Below are positions 46,701 to 59,700 of a stretch of DNA of 64,000 nucleotides, piece by piece (the first letter of the stretch is position 1; every line of letters starts with the position of its first letter). A program made the position numbers and the translations under genes. Location: positions 67,535,363 through 67,599,362 of the forward strand of contig CM050648.1 of the NCBI GenBank assembly GCA_027574665.1. Direction: 5' to 3'. The notes beneath the pieces were generated by a model. That model was not told where the DNA came from, did not search any database, and saw only the letters and a list, made by a program, of their open reading frames with translations. The DNA is from Rhynochetos jubatus (lineage: Eukaryota; Chordata; Aves; Eurypygiformes; Rhynochetidae).

Positions 46701-49700
46701 ATCCACCACAGGTCCTGTCAGGAAGAAGTTATCTGGGACACATACAAACCAATACATTTGAACTCAAATAAATTCATTTCCCATCAACCCTTTGCATCAC
46801 ACAGCTGCCTTAGAACACTGATTTGGGGACCCCCAAAGTCCTGTTTGCGGTATTGGTGGTAATACCCTAACAAGCAATGCCTCCATTTCTGAGAACTTGC
46901 TGTCTTCTAGCTTCTTGTTCCTGGATGCATAATTAAACTTAAAAACACCTCAGCTGAAAGAGAAAATTCCCACCAATCAGCTTAAGTTATGACTGTGACT
47001 TTAAATGGAAAATCTTCCATTGGTTTAACAAACCTTTGGAACAGGGTCCTAATGGAAAAAATGAGAGGAACTGCAAAGAAAACAAGCCTAAAAACTTGTT
47101 ATTCTCACCAGCAATGTGTGAGAACAAAATGTCAGGGTGCAGCCAAATGACAAAAGAGCAAATGTGTACCACTGTATGCTCTGGGACACCAAAAAGACAT
47201 TAATTTAAATTAAGTTCCATCACATGTCACATAAACCACTCTCTCTAAGAAGATCTGAGTCTTTTTGCAAAGCTTTCTGTTGACACAAGCACCATACACA
47301 AAGTGCAAGTCTCTTGAGCACTGTGAGGCATTGACGTACTTCTTCATGGACCCATGTGGGTCAGGAGCACACTGGAGGAGGAGCAGTTTATCGTGCAGCA
47401 GGGATCGGTAAGATCAAGATGAAATGCAAGGCTCTCCCTGGAGCAGACCCACTGGCTTCTCTCTAATGCTGTAGTAGTAGACATTACATCCAAAATTACA
47501 CAGGGCCTCAGAGCTGGATCCCCTCCTGAGGGCAGACCGGTTTTCCCCTGGCTGCAGAGGACCCACAAGCCCGTGATGCGTGAAAGAGGGAGCAGCAGGA
47601 TCTAACTCCCTTTCATGTGCCCTCAGTTGCCTGGTGTATCAGTATAGGGATGGCAGCTGTGACCTTGGGCTTACAGGAAAGTCGCAGCTCTCTGGAGCAG
47701 CAGAAGAAAGCCAAAAAAGTTAGTCTTGCTGTCTGAAATGACACTAGACACCTGCATGTAGGAGTGTGAATCTCACTCCATTTTTTTCCACAGCTTCCCT
47801 ACTGGATCACTAAGATAGGATTTCCACCCATCTTTGATTTAGTTCTCTGGGCTATGGGACAGTGGAGGCAGATAGGCCTCTAAGAGGCTGATTGGTCCCA
47901 CTTAATTGGACAAACACTTTGAGTTGCAGTTGGTTGTCCTTTCTTACATATGTTGGTGTCATTAAGTATGAAGAGATAAATCGATCAGTTTGCACTAGAG
48001 AAGTGATTTTCATGTGACAAAAGGGAGGTGAGATGAATCACCAATTATGCAAAGTCACAAAGGTTCTGATTTATCTTAAAGGATTTATCAGGAGAAAACA
48101 TTCTTTAAATTACAAGACCTTTTTTCTTAAACTTTTGACTCTCTTTGAATTTTAGAAAATTCAAAAAGAAAACCCTGTATGTTTACAGGAAGTGAGTAAT
48201 GGAGTCATCCAAACTGGACAGGGTCCTTATGAACAAAACAATATCTATTTATGCATTTTCACTAAAATCAATTAATATGGTAGAGGGTTTATTTATTTAT
48301 TTTGCTTTGTCCTTATACAAACAATCTATCATTCAAAGAAATTAGTTTTGTCACCTAAAATTCACACTGCCAGAAGTTCTGGAGAAGTAATCAAAAAATT
48401 GTGTTCTCATTTAAATGTTATGCTACACATTACAACCAGCAGCACATGCAATGTAAATTAAGTAACTCAATTGCAACGATACTAAAATAAGTGAAAGAAA
48501 AAAAATCATAAATGTGTATCCTTTATATATTGTACGATTTTTTTAATAAATTACATAATAATTCTCTATTCCATTTTAAGAATTTCTCTTTACATGCTTT
48601 TTATTCTCAATAAAATATTAGTAATACTATATTTGGATCCATTATAAGTAGAGAGATCTTTGATTTCTTCTGTGTTTTCTAGCTTTGTCCAAATCCTTAC
48701 ATTCCTTATTTCATTAAATTTCAAAGACAAACAATCCTAAATGTTAATCTTACTCAATCCATCTTCTCTAAAAAAAAATGAAGCCTATATGTACTGCATA
48801 ACACTGTTCTTTGTACTCATAGCTTTATCATTTTACCATATTAACAATAAATGCCATGTTTTCCTAGGATACCCAAATGAATAGATGCTGGAGCATAGAA
48901 AGGAGAGCAGTAACGTTGTTTGTTACCTGTGCATTCAGGTCTTTGTGAAAGCAACTCCCAAAGTTGCTACTTCTCTCTGCACCATAATGATATTGTACAG
49001 TGCCTTTTGGCTCTAGCACAATGTGTTATGCATCAGTGTTTAAGAGCATATTGTGCACCATTATTGCCCTCTCTCTAGAGGACTACAAACTGCATTAGTT
49101 TGAATTACCAAATCAAAACTTTATGTGCAGCAGTTCCCCCACAAGGGCTTTAGCATTTTTATGTCATAATCCCTCTATTATCCCCCTCCTCACATGCTTT
49201 ATAACCATTAAGTTATTGAAAAATTCTCAACAGATGTCATCTTAAGATGAATGTTGCTGTGCCGACTGGTATCAAGGCTGGAATCTGGATATTGCTCAAC
49301 TTTACTAAAAATGTCAGGGAGAGAATAGTCAGCTGTAAAAATACAAGATATGCCAGCAATGGTTGTTTTCATGTCAACTGCAACATGACTTGTAGTGTTC
49401 GCAATTTTAGCTTCTAGAAGATGCAGTTTTCGTTTGATAGGTTGGCAGTAATGGCTCGAGATATGTAGCAAGAAAAAGGAAAATAATTCAAGGGCTTTTT
49501 TCACTCTCCTTTTATGATAAAAACAGATTTGTGCTTTAATCTGTTTTAAGCCTCAAGTCTTACCTTTTAGCATATATAGTTCATATTGGGAATTTTGTTG
49601 AAATACAGAAACTTTTTGCATGGGTGTTTATTGTTGATTATGTTTTCTCTTTGTGTGAGGAATAACAAGCATGATTGCGACCATGGTAACAATAATAATT

Positions 49701-51639
49701 TCTTTATATCTCCTTCCATCAGGACCTTTGTAATTTTAAACAACATAAAAATGTAAAAATATACATCATGACATAATTTAGAACCATCTTAAATTTGAAG
49801 CAAACAATGCTAAAGACATTTACCTTCTGAAGAGGCAACAGTATGGTATTCAAATAATAGGAGATGCACACAGCACAGATACCTGTCAAAAATAAATTCA
49901 AGAATGGAGCCAGGGCATACATTAGTAAGAGCTTTAAAAAGTAATGGCATTATATAGTAAATCAGCTTTTTAAGAAGTAGTTACTGTACAAAAGAGAGGA
50001 ATAGTATAATACACTTCCAATTCATCAGAATAACATCGCAGTTGAGTTTTATATTCAGAGGTGATGAGACAAACCTGATGAGAGCTTTTTAAAGAAGAAA
50101 TTACAATAATAAATTCCCATGATAAAGCAGATATATTTTGCTGTAGTGCTGGCAGGGAATATATAAGGGATATATAGACTATGAGGACTGGAGTAGAAAG
50201 AGATCTATTGGTATTGCATCTGAGACGTGAAGAATTTTAGTCAAAAACAAGGCTTGAGATTCTTAATGAGACTTCCCTCATTTGCAATTTTTTACAGAGA
50301 GAATAATCAAATTATGAAAAATCTTCCTCTTTTCAGAGACATCCAGATCTACCCCAAAGGCCCAAAACATCTAATTTTTCCATCTAATGGAAAGTTTTTC
50401 CATAGTATCTATGACAAGGACTACTACTATTTCTCCAATTTACTGCTATATCTGCTATTTTAGCTGTCTAGACCCCTACGATTAGGGGAAGATTGGTTTC
50501 TGGACAACATTCCATTTTGCATCCTAAAGGCTCCTCCCTCCTGTGGTTTAGCTGATAGCTTCCACTGGTGCAAAGACATAAAGGGGAGATGGGATGCACT
50601 GAAGAAAACTGTTTTAGCTGATCATAGCTGTCATAGAGAAGAGGCTTATCAAGCCCATCTTGCCAGTAAGCAATAAAGAGTGAAAATGCCAAATCAAGGC
50701 TGTGGAAGGTAGTACAGGTCTGACTCTTCACTATAATAAATGGTGTTGGGAAAGATGATGCACTCAATTAGTCAGATATTCAAACCCCCAGAAACTCTCA
50801 ATTCCCACTGTTTTAATAAGAGGAACTGTTGATCTTTACAGGAATAGTGAACAGGGAATTTTGGAAATGAAAGGTGCTGAACTTCTGGTTTGAAGTATTC
50901 AATCACAGAAACTTCAGCTTGTATTTAAGTCTTTATAGTCACTGTGCATTGTATATTATTCCTATTTGTCTCTGTTTTAAAAATATTCTAGTTTGCCTCG
51001 TTATACTCTGTATGCTACTTTTGTTCTCTAGTGTTATTTTAAAACTTTTGCCTTATGAACATTTACGGTTCTTTTGAATATGATACTCTTGAATTTTACT
51101 CAGAGTTTATAAATTGAGATGGTTAGTGTACTTATTTATATGCTGTGATACTTTTCCAGCTCAAAGCTTTAATATTTCATTGCAGTGCTGGGATCTGATC
51201 TGAGGAAATGTACTTCTGTATATTTTGTAAGGATCTTCTTAGGTTTTCTCAACTTTCATTTCCATAGAGTTTTACAGTATGGGTTTAGACTGGTTCTGTT
51301 CTTCTATTGCACGTTCCATCCCCTAGATTTGGTAGTATGTCTTGGCATATTAATCTGCCACTAACCTGGATAAATTCTATTACATCACTTTATAAAAGTC
51401 CATGATGAGTTTCACTGAGGAAAATTACTGTAAAGGTATTTGTGCTACTGTAGTGCTGTATGAGACCTGGCATAAAGTTTACATACAATAGGTGTTGATA
51501 ATAAACTAAACCCTCCCTAATTTATAGCCAGTTAGGTTATATTTCCTATATCTCATTTACACCTCCCTCTGTGAAACCAGGGAAATGTACTTTTGCAGCC
51601 AAAGGACTCATTTACTTCCAATTTTACCTGCACCTTATT
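43761..51639. other. AT-rich unique noncoding sequence
   Basis: Nearly 8 kb without a supportable gene or transposon. The enhancer-like composition of the preceding block fades by about 44,380. Segments 47,340-47,720 and 49,200-49,460 have fewer A/T and some CpG and might be constrained, but I see no frame or motif that decides it. The longest open frames are 97-99 codons (43,743-44,036 plus; 49,208-49,504 minus; 50,468-50,767 minus), none recognisable. Short A runs occur (for example near 45,319-45,331). Confidence 0.6.
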
Positions 51640-52010
51640 AGGAGCTGACCTATCTTTTAAAGATACACAATTCTTCTCCCAAGCAGTTTTCCATCTTCTT
51701 CTTCAGCTGTAATAACAGAAGCAAAACAATATTTAACAAATTGCCATTTCCTTCTGCCCTGTCTTCAATCCCCTATCATTGTTTTTAATGGGGCAATTTA
51801 ACCTTTGAACCTATGCCTTTATTACAGATATAGTTGAAGAGCCCTTAATTGAAATATTCCATACAACTTGACATTCAATATTATTTCTTTGCTCCTCTAA
51901 TTATCCTTTTAACTTTCTTCTGCTTATTTGTATAAACCCTTCTCAGTCTGTCTTTCTACCAGACTGTTTATATATTTTTCAAAAGCCTTTCAATTATTTG
52001 CTCATTCTAC
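51640..52010 (-). mobile_element. possible ancient CR1-type LINE fragment (linker region), minus strand
   Basis: The order of words here (ACAGAAGCAAAACAATATTT, ATTTCCTTCTGCCCTG, TTTTTAATGGGGCAATTTA, then T-rich sequence with CTAATTATCCTTTTAAC) resembles the reverse complement of the segment between endonuclease and reverse transcriptase in old amniote CR1 elements, and the same region of the relic at 55.9-56.2 kb. No coding frame survives. The match is by pattern only and may be coincidental in AT-rich DNA. Confidence 0.35.
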
Positions 52011-54334
52011 TCTTTACATACTACATAACTACATTTGACCTCTGTAACCCCTCTCCCTGTTTAGATTTAGCTGAGATGAATTTCAGTTGCAGCCTCTGCA
52101 GCCATTTCTCAAATTATTTCCCAGTGCTCATCAGTAGTACTCATCGCTGTGTTGGAGAACACCCAAAGAAAATCTCTTTGGAAATGTCACACAACATCAG
52201 ACTTCCTAAGAGCAAAAAGAATGTTCCAATCCAGAAACACACTGGTTTATTTCAATACAGGTTATGAGAAACCAAATCCAGAGATATATATTCCCAATGG
52301 TGAGTTGATTACCATTTTCAAGCTGTGTTGAGTGCATGCAGTGCATAAAATACAAAGCAAAATTAGGCAGAATTCATGCCAAGTCTAAAACACTTCAACA
52401 AGCCATGATAGTCTTCCTATCCTACAACTTGCAGTTGTTTCTGTTTCCCCTTCTCTGCTGGAGATTATACCCATTCTACTTCTGCCACAATTCTTCTTGC
52501 CTTCACATTCCTAATGATAGAATCAGAAGCACCTCCTGCTCTTAAATCTAAATTGGAGGTACAATGATTGACAGTGGCTGATAATAAGGATGATTGGAGT
52601 AACATCTGGAAACCCCTAACTTTTCATTGCATATTCCTATTCGATATTTCATTCCAATAGTTTAAATGTTTTTGTGTTCTGTAGACAGTAATGTTTTTTA
52701 TGACTGAGAAGACATTTGCTGAAGAATGGAGAGAATGGGTCAACCAAGAGGCTTACATTGTGTAATTCTAGTGTAGTTTTCTGAGTTATTTTCTCATTAG
52801 CTGCCTAAACAAAATCTTCTGGAGTTTATTGTTGCAAGTGCCCCAGAATTATTACTTGAGAGTCATTAGCTTTACCAGGCAAATTTGGTGAAAATGTTAA
52901 AGGTATTATCTTTATTATCTTGAAATCAAGAAGTTTTCCAGTAAACATCAGCCTGTGAGAGGCAGCTAGGATCTTCTCGAGGAGAATATTACACACCCAG
53001 CCGTAATAATTACCAAGACATCCCATGCTATGCATTTTTTTAAACATATTTTACAAGTTTTATATAAAATTTTCTATGTCATTTCATTCCCTGAGATTAT
53101 GACAGAACAGCTTCTTCCCACCCAGACAGTTCAACAAGCTCAGTAGTATGCAGTCTTGGATTGTAACATCATGCTATCTACTTTGGGTTTTGCATAGCTG
53201 TTTTCCAATCAATAACTATGTAATCAAAATCATCCATTATCACAGATTCTGTCCTTATTACAGTTCCCTCTTTCACATACACAATTACCCTTTATGATGT
53301 CACTTACAAGCAGATCCTTTTATGCAATTGGAAAATTGTAGAAAATTAATTCAAAAATTGAAAGTGTTGATTTGTATATGCAAGGAGCTTTATTTGATTA
53401 ATAATTCTATTGACCTGAAACATTTTCCTCATTACAGGAGGACCACTGAGTTGAATTTTTATCCTTTGGTGCACTGCGTCTCCTTCAAAATAAGGGAGCT
53501 ACCATATTTCGTCAGGGAAATGTCATCCGACCAAACATGAAAGACGAAAGGCAGCATGAGTTCCTAAAATGAGAGATTATGTCAGAAACATATGATACTT
53601 TTGACTGTAGAAGTTTTCTCTTTTCTGAACTTTTCTCTAAAAATAAAGCTGTTTTCTGACCTGTATGAAGGTAATGTCACACAATTACAACCTACATGGA
53701 CAGACTTAAATTAAAGCATTTGGCATTTCAATAGTTCCAGGTCAGGAGCACACATACAGTCAATCAGTAAGGTTTAACAGATAAATGGTAACTAAACATG
53801 ATGCAATATCTTGATGATTTCTAATTGGCACCTGCAATATAGAAGTCTGACCTTGTTTAACCCTCATGTAGCTGAATGGGTCAGTTAATAAACAAAGAGC
53901 CTTTTTCTCTTTTGCAAAGTTAAATATAAATTTTCTGCAAAGGTAGTTGGCTTGTTTCTATTCTTTTTCTTCTTCTTGAGGTTTTTTTTTTTTCTTTTGT
54001 ACTGACTTTTCATCAAAACCGATCTCCAAATACATTAAAAGTTAAACTCCTTAGAATCCCATCAGAAACCCTTCCTACCTTTTAAAGATGTCCACAATGA
54101 ATACACCTGTAAGCTCTTACAGTGGTCTTTATATATAGCAGCACTGCGTAGTCAAGACAAGACAGAAACTACAGAATTCTTTTGCATTCTGTACATCATG
54201 CTCAAGAGAAGGGCTTTCAAGCTCACTTGCAAAGAAGTTGAGCATTCACTCTTAACTATTATATGGAAAGTTTAAGAGAAAAAAAATTCAAATATTTTTA
54301 TTTTTATAATGGAGTACAATGACTTTTATCAGCA
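52011..54334. other. AT-rich unique noncoding sequence
   Basis: No gene or repeat I can support. Frames of 60-89 codons occur on both strands without recognisable motifs. The stretch 53,440-53,560 has some CpG and balanced composition but nothing diagnostic. A T/C run is at about 53,962-54,000. Confidence 0.6.
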
Positions 54335-56710
54335 AGAACATGTGAACAGCTCGGCTAGATCAGACCAAAAGCCTGTCTGGTTCTGTATCCTGTCTCTGAC
54401 AGTAGGCAAAAGCAGTTGCCTCGAAAAAAGTGGAGGAAGATGACAAGTACATTATGAAATTTCCCTGCACATTCACCACGCACCCAACAGTTACATACTC
54501 AGGAAACTTTTGGAGGTAGAGATGGTATCTCCATTCCTTACAGATTCCAGTGACATTTTCTTCTGCCTCTTCTTCCAAAGCTTTTTAAATCCAAACAGTT
54601 GAGTCTCACTGCCTTTCACATTGGGTATTACCAGAGCTAATTTATGTACTGTCTGGAAATCAGCCTATTTTTCTTGATTTGAATATATCAGCTGCTGATT
54701 TGGTTTGATTGCATATACTTCCAGGACTGAAGGGGAAGTGGTCCCTATGCTGCACCACTTCAGAACTTAGAGATGTCATCATGCATGTCTTCTTACTATC
54801 CTGAACCATCCTTGTCTATTTAGTATTTCCTCACATGGAAACTATTCAACACTTTAGAACAGGCTTTACATTGCCATAAGTTGTTGCTGGTTTTTGTACA
54901 TTTTCCTGAATTTCCATTGTATCTCTTTCAAGATGAGAGGGTCAGACATACACAATGTTCAAGTGAAGGTGTGCTGAATATTTATATAGTAGCATAATTA
55001 TGTTTTTTCTCTTATTTTCTATTCTTATCCTATTAATTCCTAACATTAATTTTTAACTTTTACTGAACATCAAAGTCAAAATTTGGGGAAACAATCTATT
55101 AGAATCCATGATCTCATTCCTGAGTGGTGATGGTCATCTTAGAACCCGTTATTATAGAACCCATTGTAAAATTAGGTTTGCTTTTCGACATGTGCATCAC
55201 TCCACATTTCTTTACATTGCATTCCATCTTCCTGTTTATCATCCAGTCTCTCAGTGCTGTGTAGTTCTGCAATTCTCTGCAACCGACTGTCCTTCTTAAG
55301 ATCCAAAACAACTCAGCATGATCTGAAAACTTGTTCTCATATTTATTCATCTCTTTTTCATGGCTGCTTATTCAGAACTCCACCAGTCATTTTTCTTCTC
55401 TGTGAAAAATTTATTTTTAAAATTTATTTATTCTACTGCCTGATAATTTATTGCTAGTTATTCATGCACTTTAGACTTGTTGCTCTTATACTGTGGCTGC
55501 TTAGTTTCCTTAAGTGCCTCTGTAGGGGCTCCAGACTGTCATATTTCCTACCAGCTTCATTCAGAGTATGGATCCTATCTTTACTGATTTGTGGTGTCCT
55601 AGTTCTCCAGAAGACGTGTCCTTCTGGCTGTCTTGTAGCCAAGCAATTTTAAGAGCAATGTTACATACTTAAGTCCATAGTTCATCCATTTCTTCCTTGA
55701 ATTTTGGCAGTGCTCTTGGAAGCACACATTTGGTTTGGTGACCTAAAATCATTCATTTTGTCAAGTTGTCCTGTAAGTTGTGCTCCTGACATTTAAATCT
55801 GATATTTGTATTCTTTCTTGTGTTCTCTGTGAAAAACAGTTCTGGCTTTAAAAAATCTTCAGACGCCTACCTGATGCAGAGAGATTTGAAATAGTAATTT
55901 AATTCTTCTGTTATGTTGTCATCTGTGTTGTCATCTCATCCAAGCACCCATTTTATGTCTTGACTGTTTATTGGGCCTTTAGACTGTCTGACAGACTTTC
56001 TGTTCCTGATAAGATTTTAGCTTTTTTTTGTCTGGCCTTACTATGTTTTTACATTTAAGCTATCAAAGTTCATGTTCTTTTCCGGGTTCTTCATTCAGAT
56101 TGAACATCAGGCTTTTGAAGGATGACTTTTTATTTTAATAGACTTCCTTACTCTGTTGTTTGCCCTTTGTTGACTTTCTTTTGTTCTTTCTAAAATCTTC
56201 TTTGCAAATGTATGCATTTGTGTTGCACCTCCACCATGGGGCTCCAAAATTATTCCCAAACATCCAGTAAAGATTTTAGGTTTTTGGCTACTCCTTTTAG
56301 TTTCTTTTTAAGTAGCTTTCTTACTTTTATGTTGCTTCCTTTTTAAAATATCACATGACACTAGGGGATTTTTCAGCTCTCGTTATTCACACAAAACTGT
56401 TGACATGATGTACGTTGTATCCCCTATGGCAGAGTGTCTCTTTGACAATAGCAGCATGACACTTTCCTGTCGACTGACTCAGGATCAGGAGAATACTTCT
56501 TGGGGATTCCTTGTATGGCTTGGCCCAGGAATCATTAGTTATTCAGGAATCACTGGCTGTTTCAAAAAATGTGGCCTCAGCATCCCTGCATAGTTTTTAG
56601 CCAGTCTAGTGTGAATTACTTGACTTTTTGTGTTTTTTGCATTTGGTACTTCTCTGATGTCTCCTCAGCAGGTGGCACTCACTTTTGCCTGGTTGTTCAG
56701 GCAGTGTGGT
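54335..56710 (-). mobile_element. ancient CR1-type LINE relic spanning most of ORF2, minus strand
   Basis: A 2.4-kb decayed LINE in reverse complement. The left edge carries a 3' terminus of the old amniote CR1 type (AGATCAGACCAAAAGCC; TATCCTGTCTCTGACAGTAG). At 54,840-55,060 follow TTCCTCACATGGAAACTATT, ATATAGTAGCATAATTATG and TTAATTCCTAACATTAA, the usual order for the 3' part. The minus-strand frame at 55,350-55,114 encodes WMINRKMECNVKKCGVMHM, matching the ORF2 motif 'W..xWxMxFNVxKCKVMHxGK'. Then come 55,490-55,570 (TTAGTTTCCTTAAGTGCC), a linker region at 55,900-56,180 (TGAAGGATGACTTTTTATTT; CTTACTCTGTTGTTTGCC), and the endonuclease at about 56,600-56,400, where the minus strand reads GDAEATFFETASDS before a stop. 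Part of the central reverse transcriptase seems deleted. Many stops and frameshifts are present, so it is inactive. The right end is approximate. Confidence 0.82.
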
Positions 56711-59700
56711 CCTACAGGTTTATTTTTCCTGTTTAAATCTATAATCTCAATTAATAGACACACAAAATTACTTTTGGAATGGCTTGTTAACATTTAACTG
56801 GAAAGCTTTCTGTATCACACAACACCTTTCCTTCATCATTTGTCTCACTACTTTCAACTTCTATTTTATTGTCCTACTGATTTATTTTATTCCATTTTCT
56901 GACATGTATATTCCTCAAATTGTACAAGTGCCTATCAGCTAGTATGCTGCATATAAGAGGACCTTGAATTAGACCATGTATGATTCTGTAATACCCCACT
57001 TGTAAGTGTCAGTGACAGACAAGCCCAGGAGGCTTCTTTGCCCACAACAGTGGTCTGCTCGTGTGGTTTTGGTGTAGCAGTTGTAACAGAGAATCTAACT
57101 CAGTGGAAAAAACTACACAAGAAAATGCTCTTAAAATGAAAACACATCCATATAACAAGGAAGTTATTAATATTAACTGGGACATGTGCTTAATTTCTCT
57201 GCAATATAAACACACTTTTGATGTTCATTTTCAAAGTATGCATTTGTATATAATTATGCTTAATGCATATCATACTCTGCAGTCTTGATTTTACAGTCAG
57301 TCTGATGGAAGTGTTTGGTTTTTTCATCCTTTTTATTTGCATTGCAAAATATTTCTTTGTCTGCATTGTTTTTACCTGCTGGAAACAACTTTCTTTTTCA
57401 TGAACCATGTGGAGAAGTATTTCCAAGAGTCATCTGATATACTATAGTTCGAAAATTCGTAAATATTTCTTACTTTCATGTAAGTGAAGGACTGCAATAA
57501 TGCATTAATGTTGGTGCAATTTAGCCTAATATTTATATGATTTAGCAACATGAAAGAAAAAAACACTTACTTGTTATAATGTAGATTAAAAAGAGAATTC
57601 TGACTACAGCCTTATCAGTAGTACTTTTAGACATATTTAATTTTCTTTTTCAGTGATTGTTGTCACAACAACTATTGTTTCCAGTAAGCTTCATATCACC
57701 CAGCAATAACAATGCAGTTTTAATCTTGTAATGATGTGTCTAGCTAAATTAATAAGGAAACCAACTAAAAGATAATTTGGGATATCTCTGAAATGTGTGC
57801 TAATAAAAAAGCTATGATCAGTCCCACTACACGTTGTTCTTAGTAATATTATGCTAATAATAGTAAATAATAGTCTTTTATTTATGTCCTACTTCCTTCT
57901 CTTTGTAAAACCAAAATATTGGTAAATTTGCATGAAACGATACCAGTGGCCATTTCCTACTCAAGTGTAGAGGCATGGCCCTGCTAAACTGAACAGTGCC
58001 AACTCTATGATCTCCATAGCTTTCTCAATACCTCTCCTCAACTGAAGTGTCCTTTCATGATATAGATTCCAGTGAGCCAAAAATGTAAATGAATATGTTT
58101 ATTTGTTAAAGATTTGCTTGCATAACTATCATTACGCAATAAATGCCATCATGCTTACTTATAACTACTATGAAAGTGTTCTCTAGTAAAAAAAAATTGT
58201 CACCCACAATTAGTGCAGTCATAATTAGACTACTGTTTCTACATCCAGAGGAGAACAGTCAACAGTAGCATAAATACAACAGGTCCTTCCTTTGCCTCAA
58301 AACATATTTTGCACCTGTGACACTGGAGCTTTTCTCCATGAAAACCAAATGAAACTTATGGATCATTTGAATGGTGAAGCTTCTCTTTCCTCATGGGACA
58401 TGGTTTGCATGATTTCTGCAGGATGAAGGGGTGTATTCTGCCTATTGTATATTAACATTTATGTATTTCTGTTCAGACATTTCTTCCTCTTTCACAATTA
58501 TATACAGATATAGATGTACACCTTTTCTTTACATAGTATGGAAGGTGGTGTTAAGGCCACAGAAAGTTCTTTTTTTCATCCCTCGATGTTTGGCCACCTA
58601 GTACCAGGTCAAGGGGGAGGCTCCACCAAAAATTCTTTTCTGGATACCTCTGCCTACCCTGAGGACAGGCAGGATCCTCTGTAAAATCTTTGTTTTCCTT
58701 GTCTGCATTTGCAATAATGGCTATGGTAAGACTGTTAAGAGCTTTTATATACACCATTTGTATACACCATAATTTTACTCAGTTTCCCACTCCTGTATCA
58801 GAAAATCTATCTATGAATTAAAAACAGAATAAAGAGATAGGGTATGAAAACTATGGATCATTGCCTCAGGGGTAAAACTCCCTGCCTTCTTAACTTTATG
58901 TGTCTTAGAAGAAATGTGCCAAGCTACCCACTGCACATACAATATTTATAAATTTATTTTTTCTTCCACTTCCTGGATTCTGGAGCTGTCTTATTGTTTG
59001 GTTTTCTTCCAAATGTCAGTTTTACACTAAGTCTTAGCACAGAATGGAAATTTGATCCAAAAAAAAGCATTTATATCTCTGTGCTGGCATTGTGCTGCAG
59101 GGTTTACATAGCTGGGCATTGTGTGATACTGCATTACTTAATCTGCTGACAAAATAGAATCTCTTCCCACTACATAACTTCTCTTAGGAAGCTTGTATAA
59201 GTAGCCTCTACTGGCAGACAGGATTCCCACGATTTTGACTAGAGTAGTCCAGTCACATGCTGTGTAGTCATTTTGTATATAAACATGAAAACTGACAGAG
59301 GGCAAATAAGCCACAGTGGTACAGTGTGCCATCATTGTTTTACATATATCCAAAACGTTTCCTCTAACTGGGACTGGATAATTTCAGTCAGTGTAAAGAG
59401 CCCTAAATAAAGTAGTCTTTATCATTTTCTCTCTTGTCAGAAATAATTCTTTCTGTACATCCAGAAATTTTCATTCTTTACATGAAAGCATTGGATAAGT
59501 TTAAAAATATGGTGATTTTTCAACAGGATGCACTCCTGTAGGAAGAGTTTTATTTGTATAATTAATTGCACTGACATTGTTAAGATTGCAGTGAAGAGCA
59601 TTCTCTCAGAAGGCCTAAGAGAAGTCTAGAAAAGCAAGATTTAGAATCGCAGCTCCAGACTACACTCCACCACTTTATATTATTTTTTTATTTTATTTTT

